From positions 1,550,001 through 1,614,000 of the forward strand of contig NZ_BCWX01000001.1 in the NCBI RefSeq assembly GCF_001894805.1: 64,000 nucleotides of DNA, written 5' to 3'. The notes beneath the pieces are model-generated. The model worked only from the letters and a program-made list of their open reading frames with translations, was not told where the DNA came from and ran no database searches. The DNA comes from Rhodococcus globerulus NBRC 14531. GTDB lineage: Bacteria > Actinomycetota > Actinomycetes > Mycobacteriales > Mycobacteriaceae. Positions 47,964 to 59,276 of the stretch are shown piece by piece; the first letter of the stretch is position 1, and each line of letters opens with the position of its first letter. Position numbers and translations under genes: made by a program.

Positions 47964-49468
47964 CCGCGCTGCCCGCCCACCTCGAGCGAGTACACATGGT
48001 GGGTATAGGTGGTGCCGGCATGTCCGGCATCGCACGAATTCTGTTGTCCCGCGGCGGACTTGTATCAGGATCCGACGCCAAGGAAAGTCGCGGCGTGTTG
48101 GCTTTGCGGGCACGTGGAGCGCAGGTCCGGATCGGCCATGACGCCGACGCGTTGGATCTCCTTCCCGGCGGCCCCACTGTTGTCGTCACCACGCACGCGG
48201 CCATTCCCAAGGACAATCCGGAACTGGTCGAAGCAGCGCGTCGTGGGATTCCGGTGATTCTCCGGCCGGCGGTTCTCGCGTCGTTGATGGAGGGAAACCG
48301 CACGTTCCTGGTGTCGGGAACCCACGGCAAGACGTCGACCACGTCGATGTTGGTAGTCGCTCTGCAGCATTGCGGATTCGATCCGTCGTTTGCGGTGGGG
48401 GGCGAACTCAACGAGGCCGGAACCAACGCGCATCACGGTAGCGGCGACGTCTTCGTGGCGGAAGCCGACGAGAGTGACGGCTCGCTGCTGCAGTACGACC
48501 CCGACGTGATCGTCGTGACCAACATCGAAGCCGATCACCTGGACTACTTCGGAAGCGTCGAGAACTACGTGCAGGTCTTCGATGATTTTGTGGGCAAACT
48601 GGCTCCCGGTGGTCTCCTGATCGCCTGCCTCGACGACGCGGGTTCGGCGGATCTGGCCAAGCGGATCGTAGCTTCCGGCCGGGGCGATATTCGAGTCATC
48701 GGCTACGGCAGTGCAGATGCGGGAGATGCGGCGTTCGAGCCGGTCGACGGGGTCGAGGTGGGTGTGCGACTGCTCGATTTCCGGGCGCACGACGTCGGCG
48801 GAGTCCTGCAGTTCCAGTTGGCGGGGGAAAAGGCTGCGCGGACGGTTCGGATGGCTGTTCCCGGTCGTCACATGGCGTTGAACGCTCTGGCTGCGCTGTT
48901 GGCTGCGCGTGATGCCGGTGCGGAGATCGACGAGATCGTCGAAGGGCTCGCCGGATTCGGGGGAGTGCACAGGCGGTTCCAGTTCACGGGTCGTGAGCGC
49001 GGTGTGCGTGTGTTCGACGATTACGCCCACCATCCCACCGAGGTGCGAGCAGTTCTCGGCGCAGCCGCGGATCTTGTTCGGCCACAAGATGTTTCATCGG
49101 TTGCGAACTCTGCTGCCGGTCGCGTGATCGTGGTTTTCCAGCCGCACCTGTACTCACGTACGGCGACGTTTGCCGACGAGTTCGCGGCAGCGCTGGACCT
49201 TGCAGACGAGGTAGTCGTTCTCGACGTCTACGGTGCGCGTGAAGAACCGTTGCCCGGTGTCAGTGGGGCATTGGTTGCACAGGCTGTCACGAAACCCGTT
49301 CACTACCAGCCTGATCTGTCGCTCGCGCCGCGTCAGGTAGCCGGCCTGGCCGGTCCCGGTGACATCGTCATCACGATGGGTGCCGGTGACGTGACGATGT
49401 TGGGCAAACAGATCCTCGACGCGTTGCGCGCAGTTCCTCATCAGGCTTCGCGCACGCAGACGCGATGA
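47960..49468 (+). CDS. murC: UDP-MurNAc:L-alanine ligase MurC
   Basis: MurC starts the peptide stem by adding L-Ala to UDP-MurNAc. The 502-residue ligase begins [19 protein letters not shown], has the ATP loop [11 protein letters not shown] (K124), [28 protein letters not shown], and the C-terminal [11 protein letters not shown]. Both ends overlap neighbours as ATGA (murG and ftsQ). Product feeds MurD encoded upstream. Confidence 0.97.
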   Translation: MTALPAHLERVHMVGIGGAGMSGIARILLSRGGLVSGSDAKESRGVLALRARGAQVRIGHDADALDLLPGGPTVVVTTHAAIPKDNPELVEAARRGIPVILRPAVLASLMEGNRTFLVSGTHGKTSTTSMLVVALQHCGFDPSFAVGGELNEAGTNAHHGSGDVFVAEADESDGSLLQYDPDVIVVTNIEADHLDYFGSVENYVQVFDDFVGKLAPGGLLIACLDDAGSADLAKRIVASGRGDIRVIGYGSADAGDAAFEPVDGVEVGVRLLDFRAHDVGGVLQFQLAGEKAARTVRMAVPGRHMALNALAALLAARDAGAEIDEIVEGLAGFGGVHRRFQFTGRERGVRVFDDYAHHPTEVRAVLGAAADLVRPQDVSSVANSAAGRVIVVFQPHLYSRTATFADEFAAALDLADEVVVLDVYGAREEPLPGVSGALVAQAVTKPVHYQPDLSLAPRQVAGLAGPGDIVITMGAGDVTMLGKQILDALRAVPHQASRTQTR

Positions 49469-50271
49469 GTTCGGACGCACGTAGCCGCCGCGGTCGTCGT
49501 GATCCGGCGGCCCGGCGTACCGCAGGCGCCAGAGCGCGAAGTACCCGCACAGAATCGCGATACTCGACCCGCGCTACTGCGCCGAAGCCGCCGCCGACAC
49601 CGAAATCGCCTTGGTACAAGCGGCCGGTGGTGGTGGCGCCGCTGGCGGTCGTTGTTGTTGTCGGACTCGTTCTGACAGCGTGGTTGTCACCTGTTCTCTC
49701 GGTTCGTGGTACCGAAGTCAGGGGAGCGTCGACGGTATCCGAGGAGCAGATCCTGGAATTGCTGGCAATCCCTGCCGGTACGCCGTTGATGCGCGTCGAT
49801 GCAGGTTCGGCAGCGGCACGTGTCGCGGCTATTCCGAAGGTTGCATCTGCGCGGGTGCAGCGGATGTATCCGTCGACAATTCGGGTGACGGTAACCGAGC
49901 GAGTCCCCATGGTGTTCGTGGATTCGCCGGAAGGCACCCATCTGCTGGACGAGAAGGGCGTCGACTTCGAGATCGGCGTCCCGCCGCCCGGCGTGCCCCG
50001 ACTGGTGACGGCGACACCCGGATGGAACGACCCGCCGACCTTGGCTGCGCTCGAGGTGCTCGCGGCATTGCCGCCGGAGTTACGGATGCAGGTGGGAGAG
50101 GTTGCTGCCCGGTCCATTTCGGATGTCTCGATGACGTTGGTCGACGGGCGTGTCGTCAACTGGGGTGGCGTCGAGAAGTCGGATCGCAAGGCCGCGGTGA
50201 CGCTGCCGCTGTTGACGCAGCCGGGCCAGACGTACGACGTGTCGAGTCCCGACCTTCCGACGGTGCGTTAG
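49465..50271 (+). CDS. ftsQ: Divisome protein FtsQ
   Basis: The 268-residue bitopic protein has a basic, low-complexity cytoplasmic N-terminus, one membrane helix ([20 protein letters not shown]), then a POTRA domain ([20 protein letters not shown]...) and a beta domain ([15 protein letters not shown]). This is the standard FtsQ layout; it links FtsL, FtsW and PbpB. It starts at 49465 with an ATGA overlap with murC. A 226-base gap follows before ftsZ. Confidence 0.94.
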   Translation: MSSDARSRRGRRDPAARRTAGARARSTRTESRYSTRATAPKPPPTPKSPWYKRPVVVAPLAVVVVVGLVLTAWLSPVLSVRGTEVRGASTVSEEQILELLAIPAGTPLMRVDAGSAAARVAAIPKVASARVQRMYPSTIRVTVTERVPMVFVDSPEGTHLLDEKGVDFEIGVPPPGVPRLVTATPGWNDPPTLAALEVLAALPPELRMQVGEVAARSISDVSMTLVDGRVVNWGGVEKSDRKAAVTLPLLTQPGQTYDVSSPDLPTVR

Positions 50272-50497
50272 TTCAGGCGCGGAATGTGCGAACTCACGTC
50301 AAATACTTCCCGAAGTTTCGGCGCGCCTAATGGCGGATCGTGATGTCGATGCATAGCGTTTGGTTTCAGATCGAATACTTGACATAACTCTAACCCTGTG
50401 GTTGAGGTTGAGAGTTGAGATTCACCCGCTTTACCCAGTACCTGCTTTACCCAGCAATAGACAACAGCGCGTAATACGACACGGAAGGCGAGAGCCG

Positions 50498-51685
50498 ATG
50501 ACGCCCCCGCACAACTACCTCGCCGTAATCAAGGTCGTCGGCATCGGCGGCGGCGGCGTGAACGCAGTCAACCGCATGATCGAACAAGGACTCAAGGGAG
50601 TCGAGTTCATCGCGGTCAACACGGACGCGCAAGCCCTCCTGATGAGCGACGCCGACGTCAAACTCGATGTCGGTCGTGAACTGACCCGAGGCCTCGGCGC
50701 CGGTGCAGATCCCGAGGTCGGCCGCAAGGCCGCCGAGGATCACAAGGACGAAATCGAAGAGGTCATCAAGGGCGCTGACATGGTGTTCGTGACCGCCGGT
50801 GAGGGTGGTGGAACCGGAACCGGTGGTGCCCCTGTCGTCGCCAGCATCGCCCGGAAGTTGGGCGCCCTCACCGTTGGTGTCGTAACCCGGCCGTTCTCCT
50901 TCGAAGGCAAGCGTCGTGGTGGCCAGGCCGACACGGGCATCCAGGCGTTGCGTGAGTCGTGTGACACGCTCATCGTCATCCCCAACGATCGGCTCCTTCA
51001 GCTCGGGGACGCGGCTGTCAGTTTGATGGACGCATTCCGTAGCGCCGACGAGGTTCTGCTCAACGGCGTTCAGGGCATCACCGACCTGATCACCACCCCC
51101 GGACTGATCAACGTCGACTTCGCGGATGTGAAGGGCGTCATGTCCGGTGCCGGTAGTGCACTCATGGGCATCGGCTCCTCGCGAGGCGAAGGTCGGGCGA
51201 TCAAAGCTGCTGAGTCCGCTATCAACTCACCGCTTCTCGAGGCGTCGATGGAAGGCGCCCGCGGCGTTCTGCTGTCGATCGCCGGTGGCAGCGATCTTGG
51301 TCTGTTCGAGATCAACGAAGCGGCTTCCCTCGTGCAGGAAGCCGCGCACATCGATGCCAACATCATCTTCGGAACGGTGATCGACGATTCACTCGGAGAC
51401 GAAGTTCGTGTGACGGTCATCGCTGCCGGTTTCGACGGGGGAGCGCCTGCGCGTCGCCCCGTCGAGTCCGCGGCACCCGGCCGAGGAGCTATCGGAGCAG
51501 GGCGCGCCGGCGAGGTCGGACGTTCGCCGGTAGCTGCGGAACCGCCTGTGGAGCAGCAGGTTCCGGTTGCGCGCGAGCCGATTGGTTCGGGCTCGCTGCC
51601 GCCGATTGCTCCGCCGCGCCATGTTGCGCCACAGGAGGACGACGGCGATGACGACGTCGACGTTCCCGTCTTCATGCGTCGCTGA
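50498..51685 (+). CDS. ftsZ: Cell division GTPase FtsZ
   Basis: FtsZ forms the Z-ring. The 395-residue tubulin homologue has [18 protein letters not shown], the tubulin signature [10 protein letters not shown] (about 105), the synergy loop region [19 protein letters not shown] and a variable linker. Its C-terminal peptide [12 protein letters not shown] should bind SepF and FtsW. The ATG at 50498 has GGAAGGCGAGAG upstream; the open frame from 50360 lies in the leader. TTGACA at 50379-50384 could be a -35, but I see no good -10. The 226-base gap from ftsQ probably carries a dedicated ftsZ promoter. Confidence 0.98.
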   Translation: MTPPHNYLAVIKVVGIGGGGVNAVNRMIEQGLKGVEFIAVNTDAQALLMSDADVKLDVGRELTRGLGAGADPEVGRKAAEDHKDEIEEVIKGADMVFVTAGEGGGTGTGGAPVVASIARKLGALTVGVVTRPFSFEGKRRGGQADTGIQALRESCDTLIVIPNDRLLQLGDAAVSLMDAFRSADEVLLNGVQGITDLITTPGLINVDFADVKGVMSGAGSALMGIGSSRGEGRAIKAAESAINSPLLEASMEGARGVLLSIAGGSDLGLFEINEAASLVQEAAHIDANIIFGTVIDDSLGDEVRVTVIAAGFDGGAPARRPVESAAPGRGAIGAGRAGEVGRSPVAAEPPVEQQVPVAREPIGSGSLPPIAPPRHVAPQEDDGDDDVDVPVFMRR

Positions 51686-51712
51686 GTAGAGCGCCGCGCA
51701 CGCTTTCGAGAG

Positions 51713-51745
51713 CAGGGTATCCAGATTTTCTGGGTACCCTGTTCT
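51713..51745 (+). terminator. Intrinsic terminator after ftsZ
   Basis: CAGGGTATCCAG at 51713-51724 pairs with CTGGGTACCCTG at 51730-51741 through one G-U pair, with a five-base loop and TTCTTGATT after it. It may reduce read-through from ftsZ into pgeF. Confidence 0.75.
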
Positions 51746-51832
51746 TGATTGATCCCTTATCTCTGTCCGGAAGCTGCCTCGGGATCATGTCCCGTGCAGC
51801 AGTGAACATTCGACGTTTGTGAGCACAAAATT

Positions 51833-52585
51833 TTGAGTACCGAGAACTCGACCGCCAATTTCCGAGTCCGCCGTGTCGTGACCAGTCGCGCTGGCGGTGT
51901 TTCGGAAGCGCCGTACGACTCGTTCAATCTCGGTGATCACGTCGGCGACAACGCCGAAGCCGTCGACGCAAACCGTCGACGCCTCGCACGCGAAATCGGA
52001 GTCGAGCCGAATCATCTTGTCTGGATGGAACAAATCCACTCGCGCAACGTAACCGTCGTTACCGAGCCGACGGACGAGGTCATCGAGGTGACCGACGCCT
52101 TGGTCACTACTGTCCCCGGGTTGGCACTGGCCACGCTCAGTGCCGACTGCGTTCCGGTGCTGCTGTCCGACGAGCAGGCCGGCGTCATCGCCGCCGTGCA
52201 TGCCGGCCGGATCGGTGCGCGCCTCGGAATCGTGCCGCGGGTTCTGGCCGAGATGGTTCGCCAAGGCGCTGACGTCTCTCGGATCGGCGCCTTCCTCGGT
52301 CCGGCAGCCAGTGGCCGGCAGTACGAAGTGCCTGCCGAGATGCGTGCCGACGTCGAGAAGCATCTGCCTGGCAGTGCAACTCGTACCGCGAAGGGCACTC
52401 CCGGTCTGGACCTGCGGGCCGGAATCCGCAAACAACTCCTTGATGCCGGTGTTACGGGTGTCGCCGAGGATCCTCGTTGCACGATCGAGGACCGCGCACT
52501 GTTCAGTCACCGCCGCGATTCCCTCACCGGGCGTCAGGCTGCGGTGATCTGGATGGATCCGATCGTCGCTGTGGAAGACAACTAG
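51833..52585 (+). CDS. pgeF: YfiH/PgeF-type multicopper oxidase-like protein (Rv2149c-like)
   Basis: The 250-residue laccase-domain protein has VTSRAGGVSEAPYDSFNLGDHVGD, WMEQIHS, LSADCVPVLLSD and VHAGRIGARLG, the His and Cys positions of the YfiH family. E. coli PgeF removes L-Ser mis-incorporated in the peptidoglycan stem; purine-nucleoside activity is reported for other members. The only fitting start is TTG at 51833, without a clear ribosome site. It lies after ftsZ as in M. tuberculosis, which supports a wall-quality role. Confidence 0.88.
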   Translation: MSTENSTANFRVRRVVTSRAGGVSEAPYDSFNLGDHVGDNAEAVDANRRRLAREIGVEPNHLVWMEQIHSRNVTVVTEPTDEVIEVTDALVTTVPGLALATLSADCVPVLLSDEQAGVIAAVHAGRIGARLGIVPRVLAEMVRQGADVSRIGAFLGPAASGRQYEVPAEMRADVEKHLPGSATRTAKGTPGLDLRAGIRKQLLDAGVTGVAEDPRCTIEDRALFSHRRDSLTGRQAAVIWMDPIVAVEDN

Positions 52586-52594
52586 GCCGATTGC

Positions 52595-53353
52595 ATGAAC
52601 GCCGACAATTCTGGACGCGTGGCCGAGATCTCGGCGGCACTCGATTCGGTGCGGTCCCGCCTCACTGCGGCGTGCGCCGCGGCAGGGCGTCCGGCTTCTG
52701 CCGTGACGCTTCTCCCGGTTACCAAGTTCTTCCCCGCGTCGGATGCGCGAATTCTGTATGAATTGGGTTGCCGCGAGTTCGGTGAGTCGCGCGAGCAGGA
52801 AGCGATAGCCAAGGTTGCGGAATTCGCCGCAGCGGCCGCCGGTGGTGCAATCGACGGGGCGGATCCTGTTCGGTGGCACATGATCGGTCAGTTGCAGCGA
52901 AACAAGGCACGTTCGGTCGCGAAGTGGGCCTACGCGATTCACTCGGTCGACAGTGCGCGGCTCGCGGACGCTCTCGATCGGGCCGCGCTCGACGCCCTCT
53001 CCGCCGGTGATCGCGCTGCACCGTTGCGAGTTCTGATTCAGGTGAGCCTCGACGCCGATCCGACGCGTGGCGGCATCGCGCTCGACGAGTTACCGGCACT
53101 CGCCGCGCGGATCGCGACGGCCGACGGTCTGGAACTGGCCGGGCTGATGGCCGTTCCGCCGCTGGGTTCGGACGCAGACGAGCAGTTTGCTCGCCTGCAC
53201 GAGGTCCATCGGACCGTCCTCGAGTCGCATCCGCATGCGGTCGAGTTGTCGGCCGGAATGACCGGAGATCTCGAGGCTGCGGTTCGCCACGGATCGACTT
53301 GCGTGCGTGTCGGAACCGCACTGCTCGGCTCACGACCAGTAATCTCGAAATGA
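52595..53353 (+). CDS. YggS-family PLP homeostasis protein (Rv2148c-like)
   Basis: The 252-residue TIM-barrel protein binds pyridoxal phosphate without a known catalytic role. The PLP lysine is in [12 protein letters not shown], and [37 protein letters not shown] and [20 protein letters not shown] (end of the phosphate site) match the family. It begins nine bases after pgeF. The position before sepF is conserved across Gram-positive bacteria. Confidence 0.94.
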   Translation: MNADNSGRVAEISAALDSVRSRLTAACAAAGRPASAVTLLPVTKFFPASDARILYELGCREFGESREQEAIAKVAEFAAAAAGGAIDGADPVRWHMIGQLQRNKARSVAKWAYAIHSVDSARLADALDRAALDALSAGDRAAPLRVLIQVSLDADPTRGGIALDELPALAARIATADGLELAGLMAVPPLGSDADEQFARLHEVHRTVLESHPHAVELSAGMTGDLEAAVRHGSTCVRVGTALLGSRPVISK

Positions 53354-53435
53354 TCGCTCTGGTGATCGCCCAACCCGTCCACACCGCGACCGGCCGCAGT
53401 CGGAGACAATCCGCCGCGCCAAGGAAGGTCGATCA

Positions 53436-54086
53436 ATGAGCAACCTGCACAAGTTCAAGGCATATTTCGGCATGGTTCCCCTCGACGACTACGAGGACGA
53501 GTACGTAGAAGAACCCGATCAGGCTCGTCGCGCACCTCGTCGTAGCCATGACGGCTATGCCGAACGCGATGACCGCGAGTTTGCCGAGCCGGCTTTCTCG
53601 AAGGCTGGCTACGCGCCCAGCCGTCGGGATGAGGAAGAAGCCGAGTTCGATCGCTACGAATCACGTCCGAGAATGGACACGGTTGCCTCGCGTGGACCCC
53701 GTCCGTCGATGGCGCCTCGTCCCACCAGCCGGGGCAATCTTGCAGTTGACGCCCGCGCCGAGCGCCCTGAGGTTCGCCGCGCGCCCGCAGTCGACGACGG
53801 CGGCCCGTTGGCCAAGATCACGACTCTGCGTCCGCAGAGCTACGCCGAAGCCCGCACGATCGGCGAGCGCTTCCGCGACGGCACTCCGGTCATCATGGAT
53901 TTGGTCGACATGAGCAACGCCGACGCGAAGCGACTGGTCGACTTCGCCGCGGGTCTCGCTTTTGCTCTGCGCGGCTCGTTCGACAAGGTCGCCACCAAAG
54001 TGTTTCTTCTCTCACCGGCGGACATCGATGTTTCCGCCGAGGAGCGTCGTCGTATCGCGGAGACGGGCTTCTACAGTCAGAAATGA
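53436..54086 (+). CDS. sepF: Cell division protein SepF
   Basis: SepF anchors FtsZ to the membrane in bacteria that lack FtsA. The 216-residue protein starts [19 protein letters not shown], an amphipathic membrane-binding helix, followed by a long Arg/Asp-rich linker. The C-terminal SepF core (about 125-216) contains [38 protein letters not shown] and [19 protein letters not shown] precedes the ATG by about 8 bases. The region 54087-54275 after it has no convincing gene. Confidence 0.96.
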   Translation: MSNLHKFKAYFGMVPLDDYEDEYVEEPDQARRAPRRSHDGYAERDDREFAEPAFSKAGYAPSRRDEEEAEFDRYESRPRMDTVASRGPRPSMAPRPTSRGNLAVDARAERPEVRRAPAVDDGGPLAKITTLRPQSYAEARTIGERFRDGTPVIMDLVDMSNADAKRLVDFAAGLAFALRGSFDKVATKVFLLSPADIDVSAEERRRIAETGFYSQK

Positions 54087-54275
54087 TGCTCTCGATCGTA
54101 GATAGCTCCTTGAACAGCCGAAACGCTGGACATTCTGTTGCGCTGGGGCCTGTGCAGGGGTCGCATGCCAGGGGTGTTCACGGTCTCGGCTCGGTGAGTT
54201 CGCAGCCTCGTAATCCGGCCTCGGATGGCGAGTGTCTGTTTTGGACGCGACGCAGAAGTCAGGCAGAGTGAGGGT

Positions 54276-54563
54276 GTGAACGCGCTTTTCGATGTGATCT
54301 ACCTCGTGCTGGTTGTGTTTTGGCTTTTGCTGATCGGCAGAGTGATTGTCGAGTTCGTTCGTTCGTTCGCCAGAGACTGGCGTCCGTCGGGAGTGGTCGC
54401 CATCATTCTCGAAACCGTTTTTACGATCACCGATCCGCCGGTGAAGCTTCTCCGTAGGTTGATCCCCCCGATCAACCTGGGTGGGGTTCGCTTGGATCTA
54501 TCCATCATGGTCTTGCTTTTCATCGTCATCATCCTGATGTCGGTTGTCGGCTCGGCCCGGTAA
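54276..54563 (+). CDS. YggT-family membrane protein (Rv2146c-like)
   Basis: The 95-residue protein has two hydrophobic segments (IYLVLVVFWLLLIGRVIVEF and LDLSIMVLLFIVIILMSVVG) around the loop TITDPPVKLLRRLIPPINLGG, the YggT signature. The GTG at 54276 follows GAGTGAGGGT; the longer frame from 54225 is not expected in the family. Its place between sepF and wag31 is conserved in actinobacteria. The function is unknown, probably envelope-related. Confidence 0.92.
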   Translation: MNALFDVIYLVLVVFWLLLIGRVIVEFVRSFARDWRPSGVVAIILETVFTITDPPVKLLRRLIPPINLGGVRLDLSIMVLLFIVIILMSVVGSAR

Positions 54564-54680
54564 TTGAGTGGGGTGTGCCAGAATGGAACCCATAACTCGC
54601 GTAGTGGTTAGCTGCTACGCACACCGTGCTGTAACTGAATGCTTGCTTGACCGCCAAATGACGCGTGAAGGGATCCTTCC

Positions 54681-55511
54681 ATGCCGCAACTGACTCCAGC
54701 TGACGTGCACAACGTTGCGTTCAGCAAGCCGCCTATCGGCAAGCGTGGCTACAACGAAGACGAGGTCGACGCATTTCTTGATCTCGTCGAGCAGGCGCTC
54801 TCGCAGCTCATCGAGGAAAATGCAGATCTGCAACAGCGAGTAAGCGAGCTGGATCAGGAACTTGCTGCTGCAAAGAAGGCGCCGGCACCGGCTGCCAATG
54901 CAGGTGCCCCGGTAGCCCAGCCCAAGCCAGAACCGGCTCGCGTGGTCGAGGCTCCCAAGCCCGCTCCCGTCGTGGCACCGGTTCCCGTGGCTGCTGCCGC
55001 ACAGGCTCCGCAGAGCGGCGACACCCACATGCAGGCAGCCAAGGTTCTCGGCCTGGCTCAGGAGATGGCAGATCGCCTCACCGGCGATGCCAAGGCAGAG
55101 TCCGAGCAGCTGCTCGGAAGTGCCCGCACCAACTCCGAGCAGCTGATGAGCGAGGCTCGCAGCAAGGCTGACGGCATGATCGCGGACGCTCGCAACAAGT
55201 CGGAAGCAATGCTCACCGATGCGCAGACCCGCTCGGAGACCCAGCTTCGCCAGGCTCAGGAGAAGGCCGATGCTCTCAAGGCAGACGCCGAGAAGAAGCA
55301 CACCGAGATCATGGCGACCATCAACCAGCAGCGATCTGTCCTCGAGGGCCGCATCGAGCAGCTCAAGACGTTCGAGCGCGAATACCGGGTGCGCCTCAAG
55401 TCCTACCTGGAGTCGCAGCTCGAAGAGCTCGAACAGCGTGGTTCTGCGGTTCCGGTCGACGGTGGCCAGGAGTCCTTCAGCAGTCCGTCGTTCGCAAAGG
55501 GAAACAGCTGA
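54681..55511 (+). CDS. wag31: Polar growth scaffold Wag31 (DivIVA)
   Basis: Wag31 marks curved polar membrane and directs tip growth in rod-shaped actinobacteria. The 276-residue protein begins [20 protein letters not shown], then [14 protein letters not shown] and the first coiled coil ([19 protein letters not shown]). A Pro/Ala-rich linker (about 65-115) and a long second coiled coil follow, rich in Lys/Ala/Gln (from about 118). In mycobacteria PknA phosphorylates the linker region; an equivalent site cannot be placed here. GGGATCC precedes the ATG. Confidence 0.96.
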   Translation: MPQLTPADVHNVAFSKPPIGKRGYNEDEVDAFLDLVEQALSQLIEENADLQQRVSELDQELAAAKKAPAPAANAGAPVAQPKPEPARVVEAPKPAPVVAPVPVAAAAQAPQSGDTHMQAAKVLGLAQEMADRLTGDAKAESEQLLGSARTNSEQLMSEARSKADGMIADARNKSEAMLTDAQTRSETQLRQAQEKADALKADAEKKHTEIMATINQQRSVLEGRIEQLKTFEREYRVRLKSYLESQLEELEQRGSAVPVDGGQESFSSPSFAKGNS

Positions 55512-55560
55512 CCGAGGGATACTCGCCAGGTCAGCGCCGACATCGGGTAGAGGTTGACAC

Positions 55561-55824
55561 GTGCTGGTCGTGACGATAGGACTCGCGGCGGCAGGATTTG
55601 CTTTCCTGATTATCGCGCTGACCACCGGGTCGATTATCTGGGCGTGGGCGTGTATTGCAATTTGTTTGGCGGGTGCCGTCCTCCTGCTGGTCAGTGCGCT
55701 GACCGGTAAGAGGGCGGTTCTGCCGTTGGACGAGCCGGATACAACCGCCGACGTCGACACACCGGACAACACGGATTTTCCGGGAAACCACGGTGGGTCG
55801 GCAAACGAAAACGGCGAGCATTAG
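55561..55824 (+). CDS. Small membrane protein of unknown function (Rv2144c-like position)
   Basis: The 87-residue protein has two hydrophobic segments (VVTIGLAAAGFAFLIIAL and IWAWACIAICLAGAVLLLV) and a polar acidic tail (DEPDTTADVDTPDNTD). The GTG at 55561 has GAGGT about six bases upstream. A small membrane protein follows wag31 in M. tuberculosis (Rv2144c), which fits this gene. It may be part of the same transcript. Confidence 0.75.
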   Translation: MLVVTIGLAAAGFAFLIIALTTGSIIWAWACIAICLAGAVLLLVSALTGKRAVLPLDEPDTTADVDTPDNTDFPGNHGGSANENGEH

Positions 55825-55856
55825 ACTGTTCGTCAAGAACAGGCTATTCACGAATT

Positions 55857-56103
55857 ACAGGCGATGAACCGGCAATCACCGGGGAGCCTTCGGAAGAACG
55901 GTGTTCAGCCAGGCTCGGGCCTGTCAGGCACTCAGTAGAACCGAACGGGTGAGCCCGTCACAGCTCGCGAAGAGAGGCAACACGGAAGGCCGGCAAATTT
56001 TTTTGCCGGATTCACGTGATGCAAGCGGGGTGGTACCGCGGTACGTACGCAGATGCGCACGTATCGTCCCCGTGCCGAGTCGTACAGGCACGAGGAGATC
56101 GCA
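55857..56103 (+). promoter_or_regulatory. Translational T-box riboswitch of ileS
   Basis: The T-box sequence GCAAGCGGGGTGGTACCGCG begins at 56021. Stem I is very short and carries the isoleucine specifier codon ATC at 55875-55877, flanked by CCGGCA and ACCGG. Stem III is at about 55990-56009 with a T-rich loop. The last part pairs into a sequestrator that covers the GAGGAG at 56090-56096, before the GTG at 56104. This is the actinobacterial translational class known for ileS of Mycobacterium and Nocardia. Uncharged tRNA-Ile should expose the ribosome site. Ends are approximate. Confidence 0.92.
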
Positions 56104-59100
56104 GTGGCGAATAACGGGTATCCCAAAGTCGATTACGGCGTCCCCGCCGACACCGGAGTCAAATTTCCGGCCCTGGAACAGAAGGTTCTGAAAGAGTGGG
56201 CCGACGACGACACGTTCCGGGCATCGGTCGACAATCGTGACGGCAACGAGGAGTTCGTCTTCTACGACGGCCCTCCGTTTGCCAACGGCTTGCCGCACTA
56301 CGGTCACCTTTTGACGGGGTATGTCAAGGACTTGGTGCCCCGCTTCCAGACAATGCGCGGACGCAAGGTGGAGCGCCGGTTCGGTTGGGATTGCCACGGC
56401 CTGCCCGCAGAGCTCGAGGCCGAGAAGCAACTCGGCATCAAGGACAAGTCCGAGATCGACGTCATGGGACTTGCGAAGTTCAACGAGTACTGCAAGGCGT
56501 CGGTGCTCAAGTACACCGACGAGTGGCGTGAGTACGTCACCCGGCAGGCTCGCTGGGTCGACTTCGACAACGACTACAAGACCCTGGACCTCGACTTCAT
56601 GGAGTCGGTCATGTGGGCATTCAAGGAGCTGCACGAGAAGGGCCTGATCTACCAGGGCTTCCGCGTTCTCCCGTACAGCTGGTACGAGCAGACACCGCTG
56701 TCCAACCAGGAAACTCGTCTCGACGACGCGTACAAGATGCGTCAGGATCCGGCGGTCACCGTCGAGATGCCGCTGGTTGCGCCCGGCTCACCGCTCGACG
56801 GTGCCAATGCCATCATCTGGACCACAACGCCGTGGACGCTGCCATCCAACCTCGCTTTGGCTGTTCATCCCGACATCGACTATGTCCAGGTTCTCGGTCA
56901 GGACGGCAAGCGCTACGTGCTCGCCGAAGCTCGGGTTGCTCACTACGCCCGCGAGTTGGGGGACGAGCCCGAGGTCGTTTCCCGGCACAAGGGCAGCGAC
57001 CTGGTCGGCCTGTCGTACACACCGCCGTTCGACTTCTTCGTCGGGCACCCGAACGCCCATGTCGTGTTGTCGGCCGATTACGTCACCACCGATTCGGGTA
57101 CCGGAATCGTCCACCTCGCACCGGCTTTCGGTGAAGAGGATATGGATGTTGCAACCGCCAACGGCATCGAGGTCGTTCAGCCCCTCGACCCCGGTGGAAA
57201 GTTCACGTCGATGGTGCCGCCGTACGAGGGTCTGATGGTGTTCGACGCCAACCCCGTCATCATCAAAGATCTCAAGGCTGCCGGAAACCTGTTGCGGCAC
57301 GAGACGATCGAGCACTCGTACCCGCACAGCTGGCGCAGTGGTCAGCCGCTGATCTACATGGCGGTTCCGTCGTGGTTCGTGGCCGTCACCAAGTTCCGTG
57401 ACCGCATGGTCGAACTCAACCAGGACATCACCTGGGTTCCCGAGCACATCCGCGACGGTCAGTTCGGCAAGTGGCTCGAAGGCGCTCGCGACTGGAACAT
57501 CAGCCGAAACCGCTACTGGGGCAGCCCCATTCCGGTGTGGGTCTCCGATGATCCGCAGTACCCGCGTACCGACGTCTACGGTTCCCTGGATCAGTTGGAG
57601 GCAGACTTCGGTGTGCGCCCGACCGACCTGCACCGTCCGATGATCGACGATCTGGTGCGTCCGAACCCGGACGACCCGACCGGCAAGTCGATGATGCGTA
57701 GAGTTCCCGAGGTTCTGGACTGCTGGTTCGAGTCCGGTTCGATGCCGTACGCCCAGGTGCACTACCCCTTCGAGAACCGCGACTGGTTCGAGAGCCACTA
57801 CCCGGGTGACTTCATCGTCGAGTACAACGGTCAGACCCGTGGCTGGTTCTACACCCTGCACGTTCTCGCGACGGCTCTGTTCGATCGTCCCGCTTTCAAA
57901 ACTGTTGCAGCACACGGCATCGTTCTCGGTGACGACGGGCTCAAGATGAGTAAGTCCAAGGGTAACTACCCGGATGTCAAGGAGGTGTTCGACCGCGACG
58001 GCAGTGATGCCATGCGCTGGTTCCTCATGTCCTCACCCATCCTGCGCGGTGGCAACCTGGTCGTGACGGAGCAGGGCATCCGCGAAGGTGTGCGTCAGGC
58101 TTTGCTTCCACTGTGGAATGCCTGGAGCTTCCTGCAGCTGTATGCGCCGGAATGTGGTGTGTGGCGCACGGATTCGGAGAACATCCTCGACAAGTACATC
58201 CTCGCGAAGCTGGCGGGCACGAGGGACGTCATCACCGATGCCCTCGAGGCGAACGACATCGCGGGAGCTTGTGACGAGCTCCGGTTGTTCTGTGATGCAC
58301 TCACCAATTGGTATGTGCGACGGTCGCGTTCACGCTTCTGGGACGAAGATCGTGATGCCATCGACACTCTGCACACTGTGCTAGAGGTTGTGACGCGTCT
58401 GGCTGCGCCTTTGCTGCCGTTGGTGTCCGAAGTGATCTGGCGTGGATTGACCGGGGAACGCTCGGTACATCTCGCCGATTGGCCGACGGAGTCCGAGTTG
58501 CCTGGCGATCCGGAACTCGTTGCCGCCATGGACGACGTGCGCACGGTGTGCTCGACAGTGTTGAGCTTGCGTAAGGCGCAGAACCTGCGTGTCCGTCTGC
58601 CGCTGCCCGAGGTTACGGTCGCAGCGCCGGACGCCGAGCGTCTGCGTCCGTTCCTCGGCCTGATCGCCGATGAGGTCAACGTCAAGAAGGTCGACCTGAC
58701 CGAGGACGTCGACGTTCACGGTCGGTTCGAGATCGCGGTCAACGCGCGTGCTGCAGGTCCGCGTCTGGGTAAGTCTGTTCAGACCGTCATCAAGGCCGTC
58801 AAAGCCGGCGACTGGACCGAGAATGCGGACGGTGTAGTGGTTGCCGCCGGCATCGAGCTCTTGCCCGAGGAATACACGCAGAAACTGGTTGCAGCCGAGC
58901 CTGATTCGACTGCAGCGCTTCCCAATGGTGCAGGTCTTGTCGTGCTCGATTCCGTCGTGACGGAAGAGCTCGAGGCCGAGGGGTGGGCCAAGGACCGGAT
59001 CCGCCAATTGCAGGATGCGCGCCGCGCCGCGGGACTCGATGTCTCGGATCGCATCAACGTTGTGCTCGAGGTGCCCGAGGATCGCAAGGACTGGGCAGAT

Positions 59101-59217
59101 CGTCATCGCGACTTGATTGCCGGTGAGGTTCTGGCCACGTCGTTCACGATCGGCGAGGCCGGGGACGGTGCCGTCGATCTCGGCGACGGTATTCGCGCCG
59201 CGATCACGAAGGTCTAG
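56104..59217 (+). CDS. ileS: Isoleucyl-tRNA synthetase IleS
   Basis: IleS charges tRNA-Ile. The 1037-residue class I synthetase has the HIGH motif as HYGH at 65-68 and KMSKS at 614-618, plus the long editing domain between them and an anticodon-binding C-terminal part. The GTG at 56104 gives [12 protein letters not shown] and lies directly after the T-box sequestered GAGGAG; the frame from 56053 starts inside the T-box. Regulation is by the upstream T-box. Length fits the eukaryal-like IleS2 form of actinobacteria. Confidence 0.97.
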   Translation: MANNGYPKVDYGVPADTGVKFPALEQKVLKEWADDDTFRASVDNRDGNEEFVFYDGPPFANGLPHYGHLLTGYVKDLVPRFQTMRGRKVERRFGWDCHGLPAELEAEKQLGIKDKSEIDVMGLAKFNEYCKASVLKYTDEWREYVTRQARWVDFDNDYKTLDLDFMESVMWAFKELHEKGLIYQGFRVLPYSWYEQTPLSNQETRLDDAYKMRQDPAVTVEMPLVAPGSPLDGANAIIWTTTPWTLPSNLALAVHPDIDYVQVLGQDGKRYVLAEARVAHYARELGDEPEVVSRHKGSDLVGLSYTPPFDFFVGHPNAHVVLSADYVTTDSGTGIVHLAPAFGEEDMDVATANGIEVVQPLDPGGKFTSMVPPYEGLMVFDANPVIIKDLKAAGNLLRHETIEHSYPHSWRSGQPLIYMAVPSWFVAVTKFRDRMVELNQDITWVPEHIRDGQFGKWLEGARDWNISRNRYWGSPIPVWVSDDPQYPRTDVYGSLDQLEADFGVRPTDLHRPMIDDLVRPNPDDPTGKSMMRRVPEVLDCWFESGSMPYAQVHYPFENRDWFESHYPGDFIVEYNGQTRGWFYTLHVLATALFDRPAFKTVAAHGIVLGDDGLKMSKSKGNYPDVKEVFDRDGSDAMRWFLMSSPILRGGNLVVTEQGIREGVRQALLPLWNAWSFLQLYAPECGVWRTDSENILDKYILAKLAGTRDVITDALEANDIAGACDELRLFCDALTNWYVRRSRSRFWDEDRDAIDTLHTVLEVVTRLAAPLLPLVSEVIWRGLTGERSVHLADWPTESELPGDPELVAAMDDVRTVCSTVLSLRKAQNLRVRLPLPEVTVAAPDAERLRPFLGLIADEVNVKKVDLTEDVDVHGRFEIAVNARAAGPRLGKSVQTVIKAVKAGDWTENADGVVVAAGIELLPEEYTQKLVAAEPDSTAALPNGAGLVVLDSVVTEELEAEGWAKDRIRQLQDARRAAGLDVSDRINVVLEVPEDRKDWADRHRDLIAGEVLATSFTIGEAGDGAVDLGDGIRAAITKV

Positions 59218-59225
59218 TAGCTGAC

Positions 59226-59269
59226 AACTACTCCGGTGCCCCGAAATATGTCGGAGCACCGGAGTAGTT
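59226..59269 (+). terminator. Intrinsic terminator after ileS
   Basis: AACTACTCCGGTGC at 59226-59239 pairs perfectly with GCACCGGAGTAGTT at 59256-59269, with a 16-base loop. The right arm is followed by TGCTCTC, so the T-tract is short. The -10 of the next gene overlaps this arm. Confidence 0.75.
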
Positions 59270-59270
59270 T
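59265..59270 (+). promoter_or_regulatory. -10 element TAGTTT inside the terminator arm
   Basis: TAGTTT is followed by six bases and the ATG at 59277. Five of its bases belong to the 3' arm of the ileS terminator hairpin. Confidence 0.5.
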
Positions 59271-59276
59271 GCTCTC

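Noticed and set aside
54083..54271. Small plus-strand open frame between sepF and the YggT gene
   Set aside because: Begins inside the sepF stop, product lacks structure, and no ribosome site or conservation cue is seen.
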